From the NCBI GenBank assembly GCA_002973575.1, contig PVEQ01000001.1, positions 248,001-312,000 of the forward strand: a stretch of 64,000 nt of DNA. Direction: 5' to 3'. The DNA is from Sediminibacterium magnilacihabitans (GTDB lineage: Bacteria > Bacteroidota > Bacteroidia > Chitinophagales > Chitinophagaceae). This document shows, piece after piece, positions 8,995-17,620 of this stretch. Both the position numbers and the translations under genes were made by a program. Below the pieces are notes generated by a model that was given only the letters and a program-made list of their open reading frames with translations, did not search any database and had not been told where the DNA came from. The number at the start of each line of letters is the position of its first letter. Position 1 is the first letter of the stretch.

Positions 8995-9090
8995 GGCAGG
9001 TCTTACACGACCAGCTCCTGCTGAACCTCCCCAGGGCAGGAATGCAGCAAGGATAAGTGGTTGAGCGGTGCGATGTGAGTAGCCTGCCAT
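8995..9090 (+). ncRNA. ffs: signal recognition particle RNA, small bacterial type
   Basis: The conserved apical hairpin of SRP RNA is present (AACCTCCCCAGGGCAGGAA then GCAGCAAGGATAAG), which holds the Ffh-binding symmetric and asymmetric loops. The ends pair: GGCAGG at 8995-9000 with CCTGCC at 9083-9088, continued by CTTAC 9002-9006 with GTGAG 9075-9079. A T-run (9090-9095) follows as terminator. With Ffh the RNA targets nascent membrane and secreted proteins to the Sec machinery. The length of about 95 nt is the usual short form. The exact ends are inferred from pairing and promoter position. Confidence 0.92.
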
Positions 9091-9152
9091 TTTTTACCCC
9101 CTCCACCCCCGATGGGGGCATTTCATTTGAGGGGGAGCTAATTTTATACCGC

Positions 9153-9803
9153 ATGAAATTTTTTATCGACACGGGTAATCTTTCCCAGATCAAAGAAGCC
9201 CATGACCTGGGTATCCTCGATGGTGTAACCACCAATCCTTCCCTGATGGCAAAAGAAGGCATCAAAGGAGAAGCTGCTATTGCCAATCATTACAAAACCA
9301 TTTGCGAGCTGGTAGATGGCGATGTAAGTGCAGAAGTGTTATCGACCGATTTTGCTACCATTGTTGAAGAAGGGAAAAAACTGGCGGCCATTCACCCCAA
9401 TATCGTGGTGAAAGTTCCCATGATCAAAGACGGCGTAAAAGCCATCAAATGGTTTACCGATAATGGTATCCGTACCAATTGCACTTTGGTGTTCTCTGCC
9501 GGACAGGCCATCCTGGCTGCCAAAGCAGGCGCCAGTTATGTGTCGCCTTTCATCGGCCGTATCGACGATAGTGGTTGGGATGGTATGGAACTGATTGCGC
9601 AGATCCGCCATATCTACGATATACAGAATTACAGAACAGAAATCTTGGCGGCTTCTATCCGCAGCGCACTGCATATCACCAAAGCTGCAGAAGCAGGGGC
9701 GGATGTATGTACCTGTCCGCTCGATTCCATCCTCGGCTTGCTCAAACATCCTTTAACGGATATTGGTCTGGCTAAGTTCCTGGAAGATGCCAAGAAAATG
9801 TAA
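9153..9803 (+). CDS. fsa: transaldolase-like / fructose-6-phosphate aldolase (MipB/TalC family)
   Basis: A 216-residue single-domain TIM-barrel aldolase. The N-terminus MKFFIDTGNLSQIKEA and GVTTNPSLMAKEG are signatures of the short transaldolase group, and the Schiff-base lysine is Lys87 in VVKVPM. Members either transfer dihydroxyacetone between pentose-phosphate sugars (transaldolase) or cleave fructose 6-phosphate. Sequence alone does not separate these; in Bacteroidota a transaldolase role is plausible. The upstream in-frame GTG at 9057 lies in the SRP RNA, so the ATG at 9153 is chosen. A strong hairpin terminator follows at 9823. Confidence 0.9.
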   Translation: MKFFIDTGNLSQIKEAHDLGILDGVTTNPSLMAKEGIKGEAAIANHYKTICELVDGDVSAEVLSTDFATIVEEGKKLAAIHPNIVVKVPMIKDGVKAIKWFTDNGIRTNCTLVFSAGQAILAAKAGASYVSPFIGRIDDSGWDGMELIAQIRHIYDIQNYRTEILAASIRSALHITKAAEAGADVCTCPLDSILGLLKHPLTDIGLAKFLEDAKKM

Positions 9804-9822
9804 ATGAACGATATTGATTAAT

Positions 9823-9852
9823 AAAAAAGCCTCCGCATGCGGGGGCTTTTTT
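9823..9852. terminator. bidirectional terminator
   Basis: A-run, 8-bp stem (GCCTCCGC / GCGGGGGC, one G-T pair) with loop ATGC, then a T-run. It sits between the convergent aldolase and Gfo/Idh genes and can serve both strands. Confidence 0.85.
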
Positions 9853-9863
9853 ATTTGATGATA

Positions 9864-10907
9864 TTATAGTTGGATCAGTTTACCTGCCGCACTGCTTTGT
9901 ACTGCAGCCTCAATGATCCGCACAACGTTGATACCATCTTGTACGGTAACAGGCATCTCTGTGTTTTGGATGATTGCATGATAAACAGCTTCATAATATG
10001 CATAATAATTGCCCTGTAGCGTATGAATCCGTTCCCTGATAATTTTCCCGTTCTTTTCTGTATGCAATAATCCTTCTTCTGATACAGGTTCTGTTCCCCA
10101 ATCGGTTCCGCCCGGCTTTTTATTTTCTATCAGATCCGCTTCCTGTACATCCGCGCGCGTTTTGATAAATGATCCTTTGTGACCATGTACGATAAAAGAA
10201 GGAAGGGGTTCTCTCACCAGGTAACCTGCTTTCAGGCGAACTCGCATGGTTTTATAATAAAGCAGTAGCTCAAAATAATCATCCACCTGCGATACCGGCC
10301 TGGTAATGCGGATATCGGCAAACAATGCATCGGGCATTCCGAAAAGAAACAGGGCCTGGTCAATCAAATGCGGACCCAGGTCGTTGAGCACACCTGCACC
10401 GGGACCGGGAATCTCTTTGTGCATTTTGGGACTCAATTCTTCCTTGTACCTGTCGAAATGAAACTCGGCTTCGGTGATATCACCGAGCCACCCTTCTTCT
10501 ACTATTTTTTTTACGGTCTTGAAATCACTATCCCACCTGCGGTTCTGGAATACGCTTATTTTTTTATGCTGTTGTGCAGCCAGTTGTTGCAGTTCAATGG
10601 CTTCGGCCACGGAAGTGGTGAATGCTTTTTCCACCACCGCATGTTTACCTGCTTCCAATACTTTTTTAGTGTATTCAAAATGCGTATTGGTGGGTGTGTT
10701 CACAATCACCAGTTCAATGCTTTCATCGGCAAGCAGTTCTTCCAGCGAACGAAAGATGCGAATGCCAGGATAAAATTCGAGTGAAGCGGATTTTGTTCTT
10801 TCCCACACACCATATAATTCGAGGCCGGGATGTAAATGAATGAAGGGGGCATGGAATATCCTGCCCGACATTCCAAAAGACAGCAGTGCGGTTCTGATCT
10901 GTTGCAT
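9864..10907 (-). CDS. Gfo/Idh/MocA-family oxidoreductase (YvaA/YdgJ-like)
   Basis: A 347-residue cytoplasmic NAD(P)-dependent sugar or inositol dehydrogenase. The Rossmann start ALLSFGMSGRIFHAPFI resembles the YvaA/YdgJ scyllo-inositol dehydrogenase group. The catalytic lysine segment reads VVEKAFTTS, with EKA in place of the usual EKP. The His/Asp part is GVLNDLGPHLIDQALFLFG. There is no signal peptide, unlike the family members at 51-55 kb. It ends against the shared terminator at 9823 and stands alone. Its substrate is unknown; a polyol or hexose derivative is likely. Confidence 0.88.
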   Translation of the reverse strand: MQQIRTALLSFGMSGRIFHAPFIHLHPGLELYGVWERTKSASLEFYPGIRIFRSLEELLADESIELVIVNTPTNTHFEYTKKVLEAGKHAVVEKAFTTSVAEAIELQQLAAQQHKKISVFQNRRWDSDFKTVKKIVEEGWLGDITEAEFHFDRYKEELSPKMHKEIPGPGAGVLNDLGPHLIDQALFLFGMPDALFADIRITRPVSQVDDYFELLLYYKTMRVRLKAGYLVREPLPSFIVHGHKGSFIKTRADVQEADLIENKKPGGTDWGTEPVSEEGLLHTEKNGKIIRERIHTLQGNYYAYYEAVYHAIIQNTEMPVTVQDGINVVRIIEAAVQSSAAGKLIQL

Positions 10908-10952
10908 AATATCAATGAATAATGATTCGGTTAAAATTCTTTTTTTGAATGA

Positions 10953-12227
10953 TCATGGTATTGCATTATAGTCCAGGACAAATTTGTTAAGGTTGGGTTG
11001 ATGAGAACGTTTCCGGTTTTGTTCATATTCATATATGATCCTGCCTACTTCTTTAAAGAAAGGATAACCGGTTTCTTCATACTCGTATTTGTCATCGTTT
11101 AAAATTCCATCGCGATTAACATATATGACACCAGAAAGCATGAATTCAATTTTTTTATCGAAATCAACGATGTAAGCTGCATCGGTAAGATAGCCGTAAG
11201 ACCATCCCGTTTTATTAAAGATACGGATATTGGAAGGTATTTTTTGACGGCCATCTTTGAACAGGAAGAATTTGGTATAGCTGTCGAAATAGGTGGTGGT
11301 GTCATAGCGTGGATGCTGACTTTCAGAAGGGTATTCCGACATATACTGGTATAAGAGTTGCTCATCCTCATCCGATAAATGGAATCGTTTCGATGCAGGA
11401 ACCGATTGAGGAAAGAGCACCGACTGAAGTACCTGTTGCAGGTCTTCCAATGGAAAATTGTTATGCCGCGTGAAATCCATCGGTTGATGAATGAGTGAAT
11501 CGTAACGATCGTAAAAAGAATTTCCTACCAATACCTGCTTATTGTAATTGAATGGGATATCGCTGTAAGCGGCAGGTTGTTGATATAACAATGTTCCATT
11601 CTTTTCAAAGCGGATGGAGTTGGTATGACGGTTCTCTTCCTCACTCATAGGTGTAAACCGCCGTACAATGCGTATATCAGGATAACCTTTGCTCCATAAA
11701 GTACGGTTGAGTGCTGCTTGTCCCACGAATTCATACAAGCGGTTGTATGCATCATTATCACTAATGAGAAATATTTTTTTGATGTAGTGTTCAACAGAAG
11801 GATAACCATCTGCGGAAGAACTGTCACCCCATACGGCAGACTGGGAACTGAAGCTGCTATCGGTTAACATGTGTGTTCGCCTGTCAACCCCATATTTACG
11901 AAGCGAGTGCAATTTTTCCAATGCCACCAACGCAGTAGGCAGTTTAACCGTAGAAGCAGGATTGAAATACCGGTTACGGTCTACATGCAGGTAATGATTT
12001 TTGAAATGAGGCCGGTTGTTGGCGTCTCGGTTGATTTCTGTATAGATGAGCTGGTATTGAAAACTGTCGGGGTGGTTCAACACCTTTTGCAGCAGCGGCG
12101 GCGCTTTACTGTTCAGCAGTTGTTGCAGCCAGGAATCTGTTTTTTCCTGGGCCGGAACGAGGCAGGGGCACAGCAGGAGCAGAAACAGCCAGACAGCTTG
12201 TTGTTGGTGGAGAAATAAATTACACAT
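10953..12227 (-). CDS. exported serine hydrolase of the class A beta-lactamase fold
   Basis: A 424-residue exported protein with a signal peptide (hydrophobic run about 12-25, cleavage near PAQ). Penicillin-recognising motifs are present: Ser92-Thr-Val-Lys95 (PASTVKLPTALVALEKL), SDN at 156-158 (LISDNDAYNRL) and KTG at 339-341 (FNKTGWSYG). The spacing between SDN and KTG is much longer than in class A enzymes, and I see no Glu166-type ExxLN omega-loop motif, so true beta-lactamase activity is doubtful. It could be an esterase, a peptidase or a cell-wall hydrolase. The ATG at 12227 starts the signal peptide; upstream starts up to 12311 overlap the divergent gene's leader. Confidence 0.8.
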   Translation of the reverse strand: MCNLFLHQQQAVWLFLLLLCPCLVPAQEKTDSWLQQLLNSKAPPLLQKVLNHPDSFQYQLIYTEINRDANNRPHFKNHYLHVDRNRYFNPASTVKLPTALVALEKLHSLRKYGVDRRTHMLTDSSFSSQSAVWGDSSSADGYPSVEHYIKKIFLISDNDAYNRLYEFVGQAALNRTLWSKGYPDIRIVRRFTPMSEEENRHTNSIRFEKNGTLLYQQPAAYSDIPFNYNKQVLVGNSFYDRYDSLIHQPMDFTRHNNFPLEDLQQVLQSVLFPQSVPASKRFHLSDEDEQLLYQYMSEYPSESQHPRYDTTTYFDSYTKFFLFKDGRQKIPSNIRIFNKTGWSYGYLTDAAYIVDFDKKIEFMLSGVIYVNRDGILNDDKYEYEETGYPFFKEVGRIIYEYEQNRKRSHQPNLNKFVLDYNAIP

Positions 12228-12329
12228 GATGATGAACTGTTTGTGAACTAAATATAAATATAAATTGCGTCTCATGTTTTTTTTGGCATGGCATTTGGCA
12301 ATACAAGACATGAATCAAACAATATTGTA

Positions 12330-12902
12330 ATGAAAAAGAGTATGATGGTAATGGGAGCATTCCTGATGGTATGCTGCTTTACAAAAGCAAAGGCACAAGT
12401 AATGGGGGTAAAAGGCGGTTTTAGCATAGCGGATATATCCAGTACGGGTGGCAACAGCCGTACCAGCGGGCATGTGGGTTTGTTTTTCAATTCATTGCTT
12501 ACAAAATCATCAAGAAATTGGTATATCCAGCCGGAGATCATGTATTCGGGTGAAGGCGAAAGATTCCAGACGCCGGTGGGCGACAGGGTGATTGCATTGA
12601 GTTATATCAATGTGCCTGTGATGTTCCAATACTATCCTGCCAGGCAGGTTTATGTGGAAGCAGGTCCGCAATTGGGAATGCTGGTAGGCGCGGCCGACAA
12701 GGACCCCAGCCGCAAAATAAATGTCATGAGCGATTATAACAAGTTCGCATTGAGTGCGGGCCTGGGAGTGGGGATACAGGCAACGGATCAGATAGGGTTC
12801 GATGCACGATATAATTTCGGCCTTACCAACATTGTAGCCAATACCAATTTTTTGCATTATAGCAATGTGCTCCAGGTAGGAGTTGCAGTGAGGATAAAAT
12901 AA
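12330..12902 (+). CDS. small outer-membrane beta-barrel protein
   Basis: A 190-residue porin-like protein of the Bacteroidota outer-membrane beta-barrel group. It has a signal peptide (KKSMMVMGAFLMVCCFTKAKAQ) followed by alternating amphipathic strands: VMGVKGGFSIADIS, WYIQPEIMYSGEGERF, VIALSYINVPVMFQYYP, VYVEAGPQLGMLVG, FALSAGLGVGIQ, IGFDARYNFGLTNI, and a final VLQVGVAVRIK. The GGFSIADI opening and YINVPVMFQYY segment are typical. The function of these barrels is mostly unknown. The start at 12330 gives the signal peptide; an earlier ATG at 12288 adds a poor N-terminus. Confidence 0.85.
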   Translation: MKKSMMVMGAFLMVCCFTKAKAQVMGVKGGFSIADISSTGGNSRTSGHVGLFFNSLLTKSSRNWYIQPEIMYSGEGERFQTPVGDRVIALSYINVPVMFQYYPARQVYVEAGPQLGMLVGAADKDPSRKINVMSDYNKFALSAGLGVGIQATDQIGFDARYNFGLTNIVANTNFLHYSNVLQVGVAVRIK

Positions 12903-12950
12903 AACCAGCAGGTAACAAACAGCGAATAAACAGCAACAACAGGTAAAACA

Positions 12951-12978
12951 AAGGCCTTACTGATATCGGTAAGGCCTT
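12951..12978. terminator. stem-loop terminator between convergent genes
   Basis: A 10-bp perfect stem (AAGGCCTTAC / GTAAGGCCTT) with an 8-base loop, followed by a T-rich stretch, between the barrel gene and the convergent small gene that ends at 12983. Confidence 0.75.
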
Positions 12979-12982
12979 ATTG

Positions 12983-13291
12983 TTATTGCGGCTCATTGGT
13001 TGAGTCGCCTGGTTGTTGGTATTTGTTTCGCACATGAAGTATATGTGCCGCTTCTACCAATCTTTCCATTTTTTCATAAAAGAAAAGTATAGAGCCTCTC
13101 TCGTGCTGATCAAGACCATCAGAAAAATCTCCGTTCACCGTGGTTTTCAGCCAAAGCCATAAAAGCTCTCTCACATCCGGGAGATGCGCGTAATCAAAAA
13201 GTTCATCGATTACCAGCAGGGGATGCTCAACCTCTTCTTTGCTGAGTTTTCTGGAATGGGATTCCCATTCCGGGTACTGTGTCAAAGGCAT
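12983..13291 (-). CDS. small acidic protein of unknown function
   Basis: A 102-residue protein that I do not recognise. It has no signal peptide or membrane span. It is rich in Glu, Leu and Trp with helical character (WESHSRKLSKEEVEHPLL, DVRELLWLWLKTTV, FYEKMERLVEAAHILHV). Codon use resembles neighbouring genes, it starts with ATG, and its end lies directly behind a strong terminator, all of which favour a real gene. A compact helical cytosolic protein is the most that can be said. Confidence 0.6.
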   Translation of the reverse strand: MPLTQYPEWESHSRKLSKEEVEHPLLVIDELFDYAHLPDVRELLWLWLKTTVNGDFSDGLDQHERGSILFFYEKMERLVEAAHILHVRNKYQQPGDSTNEPQ

Positions 13292-13653
13292 TTTTACTGT
13301 TTTTAATAGTGATCAATCGCTCTTTGCTTGCTGGACTTTTTGTGCGATGCTGTGCACAATACCCCCGGGGTTTGTATTGTTACAAAGCAGTTGTTAGTAT
13401 ACAACCACTTCCCCGATAGTGGCGGTATACTTTGGGTTCGTTTTACGAGATAGGTTTGGACCGTAGATTTGTCTTGTAGGTTAACGGATGGTTCTGCATA
13501 CCCGCTGTGAGTTAAGACAAATTACCGTATAAACAACCATTGTGGTGTCATACAGATTGATTTACTTCGTAAAACATTTCGACCACAATAATAGTAATAT
13601 TTCTATTAATAATAAAATTTTTAGCAAACTTTTTTCTAATAAATTTATCCACA
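13292..13653. other. 362-bp gap dense in inverted repeats, possible structured RNA
   Basis: No convincing gene lies here. The stretch holds many inverted repeats: GTTGT/ACAAC (13390-13394, 13401-13405), CCACT/AGTGG (13405-13409, 13418-13422), ATTTGTCTT/AAGACAAAT (13467-13475, 13514-13522), ATTGTGGT/ACCACAAT (13539-13546, 13582-13589) and TTTTACGA/TCGTAAAA (13441-13448, 13567-13574). Some cross one another, as in a pseudoknot. The last 60 bp before the HTH gene are very AT-rich and probably contain its promoter. It may encode a small RNA or a long leader; neither is proven. Confidence 0.35.
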
Positions 13654-14055
13654 TTGACGATCATTGAACGCTTATACCAATACATGGATTTTCGTGGTCT
13701 CTCTGCTTATGAAGTAGAACATGCCTGCAGTATATCCAACGGATATCTTGGTAAGCAGCGAAAGAAACAGGGAGCCGTAGGTACCGATATCCTGGAAAGA
13801 ATCAAAACACAGTATCCAGAGCTCAGCATCATCTGGCTTTTTTCAGGCAGGGGTAATATGCTCATCGATGCAAGCCTGCCTCCTGAAGAACAATTGGCCT
13901 ACGAAATGAATGAAGAGAAAGCGGCCTATCTCACTTCCAAAGATGAAATCATCGCACTCCTCAGGGCCCAGGTAATCCTGTTGGAAAATGCACTGTCGGA
14001 CAAACAAAAACTGATCACACTGCTGGAAAAAGAAACAGAAAGAAAAAAGCCGTAA
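13654..14055 (+). CDS. small HTH protein with C-terminal coiled coil
   Basis: A 133-residue putative DNA-binding protein. The first 65 residues read like the helix-turn-helix domain common in Bacteroidota and phage-type repressors (ERLYQYMDFRGLSAYEVEHA, ISNGYLGKQRK, DILERIKTQYPELSIIWLFSG). The tail is a predicted coiled coil (DEIIALLRAQVILLENALSDKQ). The TTG at 13654 is used because the first in-frame ATG (13684) would cut into helix 1. The gene ends inside a terminator hairpin. Its targets are unknown; the inverted-repeat-rich region in front could be autoregulatory. Confidence 0.72.
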   Translation: MTIIERLYQYMDFRGLSAYEVEHACSISNGYLGKQRKKQGAVGTDILERIKTQYPELSIIWLFSGRGNMLIDASLPPEEQLAYEMNEEKAAYLTSKDEIIALLRAQVILLENALSDKQKLITLLEKETERKKP

Positions 14056-14087
14056 GAAGATGAACGCATCATTTTCTTACGGCTTTT
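14045..14087. terminator. bidirectional terminator overlapping the HTH stop codon
   Basis: A-run, 10-bp stem GCCGTAAGAA (14049-14058) / TTCTTACGGC (14074-14083), then TTTT. It includes the last codons of the HTH gene and lies in front of the convergent gcvP end. Confidence 0.75.
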
Positions 14088-14108
14088 GGTTTTGATCAAC
14101 GGTATAGC

Positions 14109-16988
14109 TTATGCATTTTCTGCGTAAGCCGAAACAGGCCCGCAAGTGCATACCAGGTTGCGATCGCCGTGTGTGTTATTCACCCTCGCCACGCTCGGCC
14201 AGAATTTATTCTGTGTAACATAGTACAATGGAAACGCTGCTTCCTTACGTGAATAGGCATGGGGCCATTCATCACCACAAACAACGGCTTGCGTATGTGG
14301 CGCATGCTTAAGCGGATTATCGGCTTTGTCGGAATGTCCTTCCTCTATAGCCCTGATCTCTTCATAAATGGAGATCAATGCATCACAGAAACGATCGAGT
14401 TCGGCTTTATCCTCACTCTCGGTAGGTTCAATCATAATAGTGCCCGGAACAGGAAAGCTCAGCGTGGGTGCATGGAAACCGTAATCGATCAAACGCTTGG
14501 CCACATCTTCTGCTTCAATACCCACGCTTTGTTTGAACGGTCGCAGGTCAACAATGAACTCGTGCGCACAGGTTCCATTGCTGCCGGTGTACAATATCTT
14601 ATAGTATTTTTCAAGCCGCGCTTTCATGTAATTGGCATTCAGGATGGCGTATTCAGTTGCCATCTTTACACCATCTGCCCCCAGCATTTTGATATAAGCA
14701 TAGCTGATGAGCAGGATGCTGGCCGATCCATAAGGCGCTGCACTTACAGCCAACTGGCCATTGCCTGTGCTGGCATGACCCGGAAGATATGGGGCGAGTT
14801 TGTCGTTCACACAAATAGGGCCCATGCCGGGACCGCCACCGCCATGCGGGATAGCGAAGGTTTTGTGCAGGTTGAGGTGACACACATCGGCACCAATGGT
14901 ACCCGGACTGGTCAGTCCTACCTGCGCATTCATATTCGCTCCATCCATGTACACAAGACCACCATTCTCATGTATGATATTGCAGATGTCTTTGATGGTT
15001 TCTTCAAACACGCCATGGGTCGATGGATAAGTAACCATCAACACACCCAATGTATCTTTATATTGTACTGCTTTTTCTTTCAGATCAGCTACATCGATAT
15101 TTCCTGCATCATCACATTTTACCACCACCACTTTGAAACCGGCCATGACCGCACTGGCAGGATTGGTGCCATGCGCACTGATCGGTATCAACACTACATT
15201 GCGATGTGCCTGGTTATTCGCCGCATGATATGAGCGGATAGACAACAGACCGGCATATTCACCCTGAGCGCCGCTATTGGGTTGGAGGCTGCAGGCAGTA
15301 AAGCCGGTGATCTGGCAAAGGAATGTACTGAGCTCTTCAATGATCTGCTGGTATCCCGTTGCTTGTTCTGCGGGAACAAAAGGATGAAGACCGCCGAACT
15401 CAGGCCAGCTCACAGGGATCATTTCAGTAGCGGCATTCAACTTCATAGTGCAACTACCCAAACTGATCATGCTGGTATTCAGTGACAGGTCTTTATTTTC
15501 CAGTTGTTTCAGGTAACGCATCATCTGGCTCTCGCTGCGGTGTGTATTGAACACAGGGTGTGTTAAATATTCAGAGCTGCGCAGCAGGGAATTGGGCAAC
15601 TGATAAGCAACACCATTTGCATTTGCTGCTGTTAACAGATAGCCCGTACTTTTCTCGGTAAGCGATTCAAATATTTTGATGATGGTATTAGCATCTTCTA
15701 TGGATGTGGTTTCGTCTATGCTGATATGCACAGTGCCATCGGCTGCATAATGGAAATTGGTATGGAATTTCTCCGCCATTTTTTTCAAAGCCGCCGCATC
15801 AACACCTGCAACATGCAGTGTGTCGAAATAGAACGCATTCTTTTGTTCAATACCCAGCTTGCTCAATCCTTTGGCTACCGCTTGTGTCAATGCATGCACA
15901 CGGGAAGCGATGGCTTTGAGTCCTGCTGCACCATGATATACAGCATACATCGCCGCCATATTGGCCAGCAATGCCTGCGCGGTACAAATATTGGATGTGG
16001 CTTTTTCGCGTTTGATGTGCTGCTCCCTCGTTTGCAAAGCCATGCGCAATGCACGGTTGCCCTGCGCATCGATGCTCACGCCGATCAACCTGCCGGGCAT
16101 GCCGCGTTTGAATTCGTCTTTGGTGGCAAAGAAAGCGGCGTGCGGACCACCATATCCCATCGGAACGCCAAAACGTTGTGTGTTGCCAACGGCCACATCT
16201 GCGCCCAGTTCTCCGGGAGGAGTGAGTAAAGTGAGCGCCAATAGATCGGTGGCCATGATCACCAATCCGCCTGCTGCATGCACCTGTTCAATGAAAACAC
16301 GCTGGTCTTCAACAGTACCGTGACTGTTGGGGTATTGCAGGATGGCGCCAAAATAAGTATTGTCCAGAGACGCAGTATGATAATCGCCATATACCAGCTC
16401 AATACCAATGGGTGTTGCCCTGGTAACCAATACGTCTTTGGTCTGTTGGAAAATGCTATTGTCAACAAACAACTTGGGTTTGCTGATCACATCTGTTTTG
16501 TTCAAGTGATGAAAGATCATGGCCATGGCTTCTGCTGCGGCAGTGGCTTCATCAAGTAATGAGGCGTTGGCTATGGGCAGTCCCGTGAGATCAGCCACCA
16601 TGGTCTGAAAATTCAACAGGCTCTCTAACCTGCCCTGTGAAATCTCGGCCTGGTAAGGCGTGTACTGTGTGTACCATCCCGGATTCTCAAAAACGTTGCG
16701 GAGAATGACACTGGGTGTGATAGTGCCGTAATAACCCTGACCTATATAATTTTTATACACCTTGTTTTTAGCCGCTACTTTTTTCAATTCGCTCAGGTAT
16801 TCAAACTCACTGATGGCCGCGGGAAGATCGAGCGGCTTTTTAATACGAATGGCATCAGGAACGGTTTTGCCAACCAGCGCTTCCAGTGTAGAGGCGCCGA
16901 TGGTCTTTAACATGGCCTGGGTGTCTTGCTCGCCGGGACCGATATGCCTGTGTTGAAATTCAACGGACTGTTCTTCAAATAACTTCAT
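14109..16988 (-). CDS. gcvP: glycine dehydrogenase (decarboxylating), P protein of the glycine cleavage system
   Basis: A 959-residue PLP enzyme, fused type, of the expected length. It decarboxylates glycine and passes the aminomethyl group to lipoylated GcvH. The N-terminal half begins with [17 protein letters not shown], and the PLP lysine lies in the second half in [21 protein letters not shown]. The ATG at 16988 fits the family; the open frame continues to 17219 but that extension is non-homologous and overlaps the divergent gene. A minus-strand TACCTTTG -7 box lies at 17015-17022. The T and H proteins are not in the window. Confidence 0.97.
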   Translation of the reverse strand: MKLFEEQSVEFQHRHIGPGEQDTQAMLKTIGASTLEALVGKTVPDAIRIKKPLDLPAAISEFEYLSELKKVAAKNKVYKNYIGQGYYGTITPSVILRNVFENPGWYTQYTPYQAEISQGRLESLLNFQTMVADLTGLPIANASLLDEATAAAEAMAMIFHHLNKTDVISKPKLFVDNSIFQQTKDVLVTRATPIGIELVYGDYHTASLDNTYFGAILQYPNSHGTVEDQRVFIEQVHAAGGLVIMATDLLALTLLTPPGELGADVAVGNTQRFGVPMGYGGPHAAFFATKDEFKRGMPGRLIGVSIDAQGNRALRMALQTREQHIKREKATSNICTAQALLANMAAMYAVYHGAAGLKAIASRVHALTQAVAKGLSKLGIEQKNAFYFDTLHVAGVDAAALKKMAEKFHTNFHYAADGTVHISIDETTSIEDANTIIKIFESLTEKSTGYLLTAANANGVAYQLPNSLLRSSEYLTHPVFNTHRSESQMMRYLKQLENKDLSLNTSMISLGSCTMKLNAATEMIPVSWPEFGGLHPFVPAEQATGYQQIIEELSTFLCQITGFTACSLQPNSGAQGEYAGLLSIRSYHAANNQAHRNVVLIPISAHGTNPASAVMAGFKVVVVKCDDAGNIDVADLKEKAVQYKDTLGVLMVTYPSTHGVFEETIKDICNIIHENGGLVYMDGANMNAQVGLTSPGTIGADVCHLNLHKTFAIPHGGGGPGMGPICVNDKLAPYLPGHASTGNGQLAVSAAPYGSASILLISYAYIKMLGADGVKMATEYAILNANYMKARLEKYYKILYTGSNGTCAHEFIVDLRPFKQSVGIEAEDVAKRLIDYGFHAPTLSFPVPGTIMIEPTESEDKAELDRFCDALISIYEEIRAIEEGHSDKADNPLKHAPHTQAVVCGDEWPHAYSRKEAAFPLYYVTQNKFWPSVARVNNTHGDRNLVCTCGPVSAYAENA

Positions 16989-17014
16989 AGCAATAGCTGT
17001 TTTTTCAGACGCCG

Positions 17015-17022
17015 CAAAGGTA
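17015..17022 (-). promoter_or_regulatory. -7 box for gcvP
   Basis: CAAAGGTA on the plus strand reads TACCTTTG on the minus strand, matching TAnnTTTG 27 bp upstream of the gcvP start. No clear -33 TTTG was found. Confidence 0.45.
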
Positions 17023-17093
17023 AGATGATATACTGTTAAAAAAACGCTGTCGTAACCGGCTGGGGAAAAGCCGGGCCTAACCGGGGAGAATGG

Positions 17094-17101
17094 TATCTTT
17101 G
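17094..17101 (+). promoter_or_regulatory. -7 box for the CxxCxxCC protein/antiporter pair
   Basis: TATCTTTG matches TAnnTTTG and lies 22 bp before the ATG at 17123, divergent to the gcvP box. Confidence 0.45.
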
Positions 17102-17122
17102 CCATCGATCGACGACCAGTGA

Positions 17123-17620
17123 ATGGATGCAATAAACATGGATAATTGGGAGAAAAAGTCTGCCGAGCACCAAAAGCAATACCGGCAGTACTTGCAACGG
17201 GCCGATAAGCAAAAGACATTGAAATTGCTGCCGCGCCTGCATGAAGAGGCTTTTGAACAGATCGACTGCCTGCAATGCGCCAATTGTTGTAAAAACTACT
17301 CCCCGCGCTTCAAAACCCCTGATATCAAACGGATCAGCAAGCACCTCAAGCTGAAAGAAAGCGTTTTCATCGATACTTACCTCCGGTTGGATGAAGACGG
17401 CGATTATGTGGTGAAGAACAGTCCCTGTCCTTTTTTGGGAGACGGAAACTATTGCTCCATTTATGAGCAGCGCCCTTCTGATTGTCACCGCTTTCCTTAC
17501 ACAGATGAAGACGTTTTATTGAAACGTCCCGCCATCACACTGAAGAATTCGAGTTTCTGTCCAGCAGTGCATTATGTATTAGAGAAACTTTTGCATATCC
17601 TTGCGAAAAACAGCCTATGA
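17123..17620 (+). CDS. YkgJ-family CxxCxxCC protein
   Basis: A 165-residue cytoplasmic protein with the hallmark CLQCANCC (CxxCxxCC), plus [24 protein letters not shown], the second cysteine cluster of the YkgJ/UPF0153 family. The cysteines are thought to hold a zinc or iron-sulfur centre; the biochemical role is not established. Its stop overlaps the start of the cation antiporter gene by 4 bp (ATGA), so the two are translationally coupled. This may hint at a linked role, though such neighbours also arise by chance. The second ATG at 17138 is an alternative start. Confidence 0.88.
   Translation: MDAINMDNWEKKSAEHQKQYRQYLQRADKQKTLKLLPRLHEEAFEQIDCLQCANCCKNYSPRFKTPDIKRISKHLKLKESVFIDTYLRLDEDGDYVVKNSPCPFLGDGNYCSIYEQRPSDCHRFPYTDEDVLLKRPAITLKNSSFCPAVHYVLEKLLHILAKNSL

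Noticed and set aside
16989..17219. N-terminal extension of gcvP
   Set aside because: Non-homologous, Pro/Phe/Ser-rich and overlapping the divergent YkgJ-type gene; the family start is at 16988.
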